This document shows, piece by piece, positions 1 through 5,867 of a DNA stretch of 5,867 bases. Made by a program: the position numbers and the translations under genes. How positions within the stretch are numbered: the first letter of the stretch is position 1; each line of letters opens with the position of its first letter. Below the pieces are notes generated by a model. That model was not told the origin of the DNA. It was given only the letters and a program-made list of their open reading frames with translations, and did not search any database. Source of the DNA: a bacterium (lineage in GTDB: Bacteria; Actinomycetota; Acidimicrobiia; UBA5794; ZC4RG35); assembly GCA_028819835.1 (NCBI GenBank), contig JAPPKR010000296.1:1-5867 (forward strand). The letters run 5' to 3'.

Positions 1-514
1 TCTCTTCGGGGTGGCGCTGGGAGAGCGTCATTCCCTGGTGTCCTGGCTGGGCGTCCTGGTCGCCATGCCCGCCCTGTGGCTCACCGTTCAGGAAAGGAGT
101 CGGGTGGGCCGCCCCGCCATGGCGTTCTTCGGGTTCGCCGCCGGACTGACCTTCTCGCTGTTCTTCATCGGAGTGGCCCAGATCTCATCGGAGGCCGGAC
201 TCTGGCCCCTGGTCAGCATCAAGCTGGGAGGGCTCGCGTCGGTGGCGGTTCTCATGGCGCTCCGGCGTGTCCCCTTCTGGCTGCCACCTGAGGCCAGGAC
301 GCTGGCGCTGGTGGCAGGCGGCGCCGTCCTGGCCAACCTGACCTACCTGCTGGCCGTCCAGATCGGCCCCTTCGGACTGGTGGCAGTCGCCTCCTCGTTT
401 TATCCGGTGGTGGTCGCCGTCCTGGCCCGGATCGTCGACAAACAGAGGATCTCCCCCCACCGCATGATGGGACTGGCGCTCTCGGTGGTGGCGCTAACCC
501 TGATAGTCCTCTGA
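1..514 (+). CDS. EamA/DMT-family transporter, C-terminal part (5' end outside window)
   Basis: This is a multi-pass inner-membrane protein of the drug/metabolite transporter superfamily. The reading frame is open from position 2 (Leu-Phe-Gly before the GTG at 11), so the gene starts upstream and GTG 11 is probably an internal Val. The visible part starts with the end of the first EamA repeat (GERHSLVSWLGVLVAMPALW, matching the family's usual 'GER.s..qwlG' signature before helix 5). About five hydrophobic helices of the second repeat follow: PAMAFFGFAAGLTFSLFFIG, LVSIKLGGLASVAVLMAL, LALVAGGAVLANLTYLLAV, VAVASSFYPVVVAVLARI and MMGLALSVVALTLIVL. The repeat-2 segment ASSFYPVVVAVLARIVDKQRIS is the typical EamA end, although the usual Gly-Glu before Arg is Asp-Lys-Gln here. 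The frame ends at TGA 512-514, 10 nt from the converging neighbour. The substrate cannot be predicted; family members export amino acids, metabolites or drugs. Confidence 0.85.
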   Translation, partial: LFGVALGERHSLVSWLGVLVAMPALWLTVQERSRVGRPAMAFFGFAAGLTFSLFFIGVAQISSEAGLWPLVSIKLGGLASVAVLMALRRVPFWLPPEARTLALVAGGAVLANLTYLLAVQIGPFGLVAVASSFYPVVVAVLARIVDKQRISPHRMMGLALSVVALTLIVL

Positions 515-524
515 ACAGCCGCCC

Positions 525-962
525 TCAGCGCAGCACCAGGCGGGCGCCCAGCACCAGGAACATGATCCCCAGGAGCTTGCTCAAGGAGAGTTCCCGGACC
601 GACGCTCCCATCCACCCGAAGTGATCGATGATCGTTCCGCCGGTCAACTGGGCGGTGACCAGGAGCATCGAGCCGGCCAGGACTCCCACCCTGGCGACCG
701 TGAAGGCGATGCTGCCGATGATGAGTATCCCGGCGATCCCGGCAAGGAACAGGTAGGGGGGAACTCTCTGCCACTCGGCCAGCGACGGGCCCCTGGCTGC
801 CAGCAACACGAGAGCCATGACCGCGGCCCCGACCACGAAATTGGCGGCGGTCCCGGCCACCATCCCGACCTTCTGCTCCAGCGTCCCCATCATCTGGCTC
901 TGGACGGCGGCCACCGCCCCTCCCAGCAACCCAATGAGAACTACCGTAGCCGCGCCCACCAT
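525..962 (-). CDS. YdcZ/DUF606-type small DMT transporter, 145 aa
   Basis: This is a small integral membrane protein with about five helices: residues ~3-22, ~33-56, ~70-90, ~92-112 and ~125-144. Its length (about 140-150 aa) and layout match the DUF606/YdcZ branch of the drug/metabolite transporter superfamily, including a Gln-containing first helix (AAVQSQMMGTL) and a Gly/Ala-rich third and fourth helix. Family members are half-size DMT proteins thought to work as dimers, and the substrate is unknown. The ATG at 960-962 is preferred because it leads straight into the first helix. I see no Shine-Dalgarno sequence in the 10 nt before it, so a leaderless transcript is possible (see the TAACCT entry). 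The gene converges with the EamA gene and is transcribed away from gcvP, so it is not under the glycine riboswitch. Family assignment rests on protein pattern only. Confidence 0.8.
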   Translation of the reverse strand: MVGAATVVLIGLLGGAVAAVQSQMMGTLEQKVGMVAGTAANFVVGAAVMALVLLAARGPSLAEWQRVPPYLFLAGIAGILIIGSIAFTVARVGVLAGSMLLVTAQLTGGTIIDHFGWMGASVRELSLSKLLGIMFLVLGARLVLR

Positions 963-967
963 CGGTG

Positions 968-973
968 AGGTTA
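968..973 (-). promoter_or_regulatory. Possible -10 element of a leaderless promoter for the YdcZ-type gene
   Basis: On the minus strand this reads TAACCT, matching the loose actinobacterial -10 pattern TANNNT. It lies 5 nt before the ATG at 960-962. That spacing puts transcription start at or next to the start codon, and the absence of a Shine-Dalgarno sequence agrees with this. No convincing -35 hexamer is visible. The motif is short and could occur by chance. Confidence 0.25.
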
Positions 974-1040
974 ACCGAAGGTTTACGGCCCGAGGGTCAT
1001 TCTCACCCCCCTATCCCTCCTCCCAACGCACGGACCGTCT

Positions 1041-1046
1041 TACAAT
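1041..1046 (+). promoter_or_regulatory. Probable -10 element for the riboswitch-gcvP transcript
   Basis: TACAAT differs from the TATAAT consensus at one position and ends 6 nt before the TGCC at 1053-1056 that starts the riboswitch P0 helix. A start at about 1052-1053 would place the P0 strand at the very 5' end of the RNA. There is no recognisable -35 hexamer 16-19 nt upstream; that region is C-rich. The position relative to the aptamers is the main support. Confidence 0.5.
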
Positions 1047-1052
1047 GTGTAA

Positions 1053-1152
1053 TGCCAGTGAAACGACGCGGGAGAGTCTCGCCGGGCGAGACGCCGAAGG
1101 GGCAAGAACCTCCCAAGAATCTCTCAGGCAAAAGGACCGCGTCGAATAGGCA
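1053..1152 (+). other. P0 helix and candidate kink-turn of the glycine riboswitch
   Basis: The leader TGCC (1053-1056) is complementary to the inter-aptamer linker GGCA (1149-1152). Between these strands and P1 lie AGTGAAA (1057-1063) on one side and AATA (1145-1148) on the other. A leader-linker helix with a kink-turn next to aptamer 1 P1 is established for tandem glycine riboswitches, and this arrangement fits it. The exact non-canonical pairs are inferred, and four base pairs alone would be weak evidence without that precedent. Confidence 0.6.
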
Positions 1153-1235
1153 GAGCTGAAGAGGGCGGACCAGGGCCGCCGCCGAAGGAGCAACCTCCGC
1201 CGGGCGGAGCGAAACTCTCAGGCAACCGGGACAGC
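1053..1235 (+). ncRNA. Tandem glycine riboswitch (two aptamers, gcvT-type motif)
   Basis: This cis-acting leader RNA binds glycine through two tandem aptamers and normally switches glycine-cleavage genes on. Aptamer 1 (1064-1144) is closed by a perfect 8-bp P1, CGACGCGG 1064-1071 with CCGCGTCG 1137-1144. It carries the conserved core pieces GCCGAAGGGGCAA (1093-1105) and CTCTCAGGCAAAAGGAC (1121-1137), with GAGAG 1072-1076 pairing CTCTC 1121-1125. Aptamer 2 (about 1155-1235) has GCTG 1155-1158 pairing CAGC 1232-1235, the core GCCGAAGGAGCAA (1181-1193), a peripheral hairpin CTCCGC 1195-1200 / GCGGAG 1204-1209, and ACTCTCAGGCA (1214-1224) ending in GGGAC. AGAG 1160-1163 pairs CTCT 1215-1218. The linker is short, as in known tandem forms. 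It directly precedes gcvP on the same strand, which is the classical target. Assignment rests on motif and pairing; no covariance model was run. Confidence 0.96.
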
Positions 1236-1273
1236 GGGGAGGCCGAAGCCGACCGCGTCCCAATGGAGTTCCC
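1213..1273 (+). promoter_or_regulatory. Expression platform of the glycine riboswitch, probably translational
   Basis: The stretch after aptamer 2 has no run of T, so an intrinsic terminator is not visible and control of translation is more likely. AACTCT (1213-1218), the conserved 3' core strand of aptamer 2, can pair with GGAGTT (1265-1270), which contains the gcvP Shine-Dalgarno sequence: five Watson-Crick pairs plus one G-U. The same strand pairs with AGAG 1160-1163 in the folded aptamer, so the two states exclude each other. A local hairpin is also possible: GCGG 1234-1237 with CCGC 1253-1256, then GGC 1241-1243 with GCC 1248-1250 around a CGAA loop. GACCGCGTC at 1251-1259 repeats the aptamer 1 P1 strand. 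The mechanism is inferred from pairing only. Confidence 0.55.
1265..1268 (+). promoter_or_regulatory. gcvP ribosome binding site
   Basis: GGAG lies 5 nt before the ATG at 1274 and is the only Shine-Dalgarno-like sequence suitably placed for gcvP. It supports this start and is the likely target of riboswitch control. Confidence 0.7.
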
Positions 1274-4123
<2,850 letters not shown>

Positions 4124-4130
4124 GGGCACC

Positions 4131-4646
4131 ATGGACCGTGTTCCGCGCCGACTGGCCGCTCCGGTCATCCATCCCAGCGCCTTCGTGGCCTCCACCGCCC
4201 GGGTCTTCGGCAAGGTGGTGATCGAGGCCGAGGCGGTGGTGATGTTCGGCGTGGTGATCCGGGCGGAAACGGAGGGGATAGTTGTGGGGGAGGAGACCAA
4301 CATCCAGGACAACTCCGTTCTCCACACCGATCGGGGGTTTCCCGCCATCCTGGGTCGGCGGACCAGCATCGGCCATGCGGCGGTTATCCACGGCGCGGTG
4401 ATCGGCGACCGGTGCCTGGTGGGGATGGGCGCCATCGCGTTGAACGGAGCCGTGATGGGGGAGGGCTCTTGGCTGGCGGCCGGTTCCGTGCTGCCTGAGG
4501 GAAAAGAGGTGCCGCCGTGGACGATCGCGGTGGGGACACCCGCCCGCCCGATCCGGGAACTCCGACCCCAGGAGATCAAGCGGGCCGAGATGGGCGTCGA
4601 GGAGTACCTGACCCTGGGCACCACCTACCGGCGGCTGGAGGGTTGA
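4131..4646 (+). CDS. Gamma-carbonic-anhydrase-family left-handed beta-helix protein, 171 aa
   Basis: This is a hexapeptide-repeat protein of the gamma-carbonic anhydrase/YrdA/PaaY group, which forms trimers with a metal at each subunit interface. Turns such as VIHPSAFVASTARVFGKVVI and IGHAAVIHGAVIGD show the repeat. The three metal-binding histidines are present as H65 (NSVLHTD), H82 and H87 (GHAAVIHGA); the 5-residue H82-H87 spacing equals His117-His122 of the archaeal enzyme Cam. Asn57 and Gln59 (TNIQD) match further active-site positions. The usual Arg-x-Asp is Arg44-Ala-Glu46, a conservative change. The acidic proton-shuttle loop of Cam is absent, as in CamH-type proteins. A C-terminal helix follows at about 145-171. 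The ATG is 7 nt after the gcvP stop, with GAGGG 4122-4126 overlapping that stop and GGAGG 4114-4118 a little further up, so translation is probably coupled and the gene shares the riboswitch transcript. Actual CO2 hydration is not certain; some relatives have other or no known activity. Confidence 0.88.
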   Translation: MDRVPRRLAAPVIHPSAFVASTARVFGKVVIEAEAVVMFGVVIRAETEGIVVGEETNIQDNSVLHTDRGFPAILGRRTSIGHAAVIHGAVIGDRCLVGMGAIALNGAVMGEGSWLAAGSVLPEGKEVPPWTIAVGTPARPIRELRPQEIKRAEMGVEEYLTLGTTYRRLEG

Positions 4647-4658
4647 GGCCCGCCCGAC

Positions 4659-4708
4659 CCGGACAATCCGGAGGCGACAGCGCCCCGGGAGGCAGGCGCC
4701 GCGCCCTC
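4659..4708. terminator. Possible bidirectional terminator between convergent genes
   Basis: This 70-nt gap between two convergent stops holds GC-rich dyads. One is CCGGA 4659-4663 with TCCGG 4667-4671 around CAA. The other is GCGCC 4680-4684 with GGCGC 4695-4699, optionally extended by GAGGCG 4671-4676 with CGCCCTC 4702-4708 (one bulge); it shares G4671 with the first, so both cannot form fully at once. There is no T-tract on either strand, so it is not a classical intrinsic terminator. The position is suggestive, but in sequence this GC-rich such stems arise easily. Confidence 0.3.
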
Positions 4709-4716
4709 TCTACCGG

Positions 4717-5418
4717 CTAGCCGACGGCCAGTTCCCGCACCTCGAAATCGCCGCCGCCGTGTCGGTCAAGCTGGTCGGGCCGACCCGCCAGGATGGGAAA
4801 GGTCCCGAAATGCATCGGGATCACCGTCTCGACCCCCAGCAACCGGGCTGCTTTGGCCGCCGAGCGGGGACCCATCGTGAAGTGTCCACCGATCGGAAGG
4901 CATGCAATGTTCGGTTCCCACAACTCGCCGATCAGGCTCATGTCCCCGAACACGTCGGTATCTCCCGCGTGGTAGATGGTGGGCCCGTTCGGGAAGTCGA
5001 GCACCCAACCTCCCGGTGAACCGCCGGTGGGCATTCTCTCGTCCCCGTAGATGCCCGAGGAGTGAACGGCGTGAACGAAAGTAGCCTCCACTCCGCCAGG
5101 AGCAGTAACCGTTCCCCCCTTGTTGAGGCCGATCGTCTGGTCGTCTCCCAAGCCCTGCCACATCAACCAGTTCTTGATCTCGAAGATGGAGAAGACTGCG
5201 GCCTCGGCAGATCCCGCGATGTCCACGACGTCGCCGATGTGATCGGCGTGCCCATGGGTGATGAAGACCGCGTCGACCTGCTCCGGATTCGCCTCATCGG
5301 GTGGGCAGAGGGGATTGCCGTTCAGGAAAGGGTCGATCAAAAGAGTGGTCCCGTCATCCAGCCGGAATCGGAATGCAGCGTGTCCGAGCCAGGTGATCTC
5401 CAAACCGTCGTGTTGCAT
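4717..5418 (-). CDS. UPF0173-type metal-dependent hydrolase (metallo-beta-lactamase fold), 233 aa
   Basis: This is a predicted cytoplasmic hydrolase of the metallo-beta-lactamase superfamily, in the short UPF0173 group (usually about 225-240 aa). The N-terminus ITWLGHAAFRF (8-18) and LLIDPFLNGNP (26-36) are group hallmarks. The metal motif THGHADH gives H55, H57, D59 and H60. Further expected ligand regions are HAVHSSG (116-122), the YHAGDTDVF block (149-157, with D153), PIGGHFTMGP (175-184) and PMHFGTFP (201-208, with H203). All the ligand positions I can identify are intact. The substrate is unknown for most of the group. The ATG has AAGGAGA at 5422-5428 just upstream on the minus strand, which fixes the start. 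The gene converges with the gcvP operon. It lies 90 nt downstream of another minus-strand gene, so it could be its own unit or the second gene of an operon. Confidence 0.92.
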   Translation of the reverse strand: MQHDGLEITWLGHAAFRFRLDDGTTLLIDPFLNGNPLCPPDEANPEQVDAVFITHGHADHIGDVVDIAGSAEAAVFSIFEIKNWLMWQGLGDDQTIGLNKGGTVTAPGGVEATFVHAVHSSGIYGDERMPTGGSPGGWVLDFPNGPTIYHAGDTDVFGDMSLIGELWEPNIACLPIGGHFTMGPRSAAKAARLLGVETVIPMHFGTFPILAGRPDQLDRHGGGDFEVRELAVG

Positions 5419-5421
5419 GTT

Positions 5422-5428
5422 TCTCCTT
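5422..5428 (-). promoter_or_regulatory. Ribosome binding site of the UPF0173 gene
   Basis: On the minus strand this reads AAGGAGA, 3 nt before the ATG (GGAG core 4 nt away). It is the strongest Shine-Dalgarno match in the window and decides the start of the hydrolase gene. Confidence 0.75.
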
Positions 5429-5444
5429 AGGTCCGGTCATCTCA

Positions 5445-5450
5445 ACAATA
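5445..5450 (-). promoter_or_regulatory. Possible -10 element for the UPF0173 gene
   Basis: On the minus strand this reads TATTGT, fitting TANNNT, in the AT-richest part of an otherwise GC-rich gap. It would start transcription about 20 nt before the ATG. No clear -35 hexamer is seen, so this is a weak call. If real, the hydrolase can be expressed independently of the gene at 5509 onward. Confidence 0.3.
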
Positions 5451-5481
5451 GGCCGGGTCGGGATTGCTCGGGCCCTCCGAG

Positions 5482-5508
5482 GGAGGCCGGCCTGCGGGCC
5501 GCCCCTCC
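5482..5508 (-). terminator. GC-rich hairpin directly after the stop of the right-edge gene
   Basis: GGAGG 5482-5486 pairs with CCTCC 5504-5508, and CGGCC 5488-5492 pairs with GGCCG 5497-5501 around a TGCG loop, with a small internal loop between the two stems. It abuts the TGA at 5509-5511 of the minus-strand gene. There is no T-run after it in the minus direction, so it may be an RNA 3'-end stabiliser, a weak terminator or chance. Confidence 0.3.
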
Positions 5509-5867
5509 TCAGCGGTAGGACATCTCCCGTCGGAACTTCTTCCAGTCAGACGTCCTCACCGACCACAGCGCATCGGTGATGATCTGCAGCACACCCTGGG
5601 CCGCCAGGAGCCAGGCCGCCCAGGAGGGAAAGTCGGCGGCCAGGACCAGTCCCAGCAGTACGAATGGAACGACCTTGGTGACCAGCGCCCCGGAGGCGTG
5701 CATCCAGGCCCGTGAACGGGGATCGGCCCGCAGATAGGTGTCGTAGTCCACCTTCACTCCTGGCTGGGGCCTTCTCGCAGACCCCACGAACCAATGGGTG
5801 AACCGCATGCCTGCCAACCGTCCCACCGCCAGATGGCCCAGGCCGTGGGTGGTGGTCACCAGCACCC
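5509..5867 (-). CDS. Unrecognised membrane protein with HGLGH motif, C-terminal part (5' end outside window)
   Basis: The frame is open to the right edge. The first possible start inside the window is a GTG at 5863-5865, reading Val-Leu-Val-Thr-Thr-Thr-His, probably in mid-gene, so the true N-terminus is outside. The visible 119 or so residues begin with THGLGHLAVGRLAGMRFTHW, then a basic/polar stretch (SARRPQPGVKVDYDTYLRAD). Two hydrophobic helices follow (ALVTKVVPFVLLGLVLAADF and WAAWLLAAQGVLQIITDALW), and then a charged tail (TSDWKKFRREMSYR). The first motif looks like the HExxH...GxR region of M50-type intramembrane metalloproteases, but with Gly where the catalytic Glu should be. The later ITDALW could stand where such enzymes have their third, aspartate ligand. 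This resemblance is weak and is an inference; I do not assign a function. It lies 90 nt upstream of the UPF0173 gene on the same strand. Confidence 0.6.
   Translation of the reverse strand, partial: VLVTTTHGLGHLAVGRLAGMRFTHWFVGSARRPQPGVKVDYDTYLRADPRSRAWMHASGALVTKVVPFVLLGLVLAADFPSWAAWLLAAQGVLQIITDALWSVRTSDWKKFRREMSYR

Noticed and set aside
817..1149. Plus-strand open frame running into the riboswitch as a possible leader peptide
   Set aside because: It starts inside the YdcZ-type gene in antisense, has no ribosome binding site and overlaps aptamer 1.
1234..1256. Hairpin before gcvP as an intrinsic terminator
   Set aside because: The stem is plausible but no T-tract follows (next bases GTCCCAATGG). 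It is kept only as part of a translational expression platform.
4759..5430. Several plus-strand open frames across 4759-5430
   Set aside because: They are antisense shadows of the UPF0173 hydrolase gene, whose metal motifs and ribosome binding site are clear.

Overview
The window is a GC-rich (about two thirds G+C by eye) bacterial chromosomal segment with ordinary housekeeping genes and no mobile element, CRISPR array, tRNA or rRNA. The base composition, heavy use of G/C-ending codons, a full-length single-chain GcvP and a tandem glycine riboswitch together suggest an Actinomycetota-type genome, possibly near Acidimicrobiia. That placement is an inference and was not tested.

Layout. (1) Positions 1-514 (+) hold the 3' part of an EamA-type drug/metabolite transporter, cut by the left edge. 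(2) Positions 525-962 (-) hold a small YdcZ/DUF606-type five-helix transporter, convergent with the first gene and only 10 nt from it. (3) Positions 963-1273 are a 311-nt divergent intergenic region. Most of it is a complete tandem glycine riboswitch: two aptamers, a P0/kink-turn leader-linker pairing and an expression platform. (4) Positions 1274-4123 (+) are gcvP, the P-protein of the glycine cleavage system. (5) Positions 4131-4646 (+) are a gamma-carbonic-anhydrase-like left-handed beta-helix protein, 7 nt after gcvP and probably in the same riboswitch-controlled transcript. (6) Positions 4717-5418 (-) are a UPF0173-type metallo-beta-lactamase-fold hydrolase, convergent with the operon. 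(7) Positions 5509 to beyond the right edge (-) are the C-terminal part of an unrecognised membrane protein with an HGLGH motif.

How it works together. Glycine should bind the leader RNA and raise expression of glycine decarboxylase, which releases CO2 from glycine. The next cistron is a carbonic-anhydrase-family protein, so glycine-sensing, CO2 release and possible CO2/bicarbonate conversion may share one transcript. This pairing, and the likely switching mechanism in the expression platform, are the most interesting points. In that mechanism the gcvP Shine-Dalgarno sequence is complementary to the conserved ACUCU strand of aptamer 2, and a 9-nt copy of the aptamer 1 P1 strand lies just upstream of it. 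gcvT and gcvH are not in the window. No wholly new system is evident; most of the content belongs to known families.
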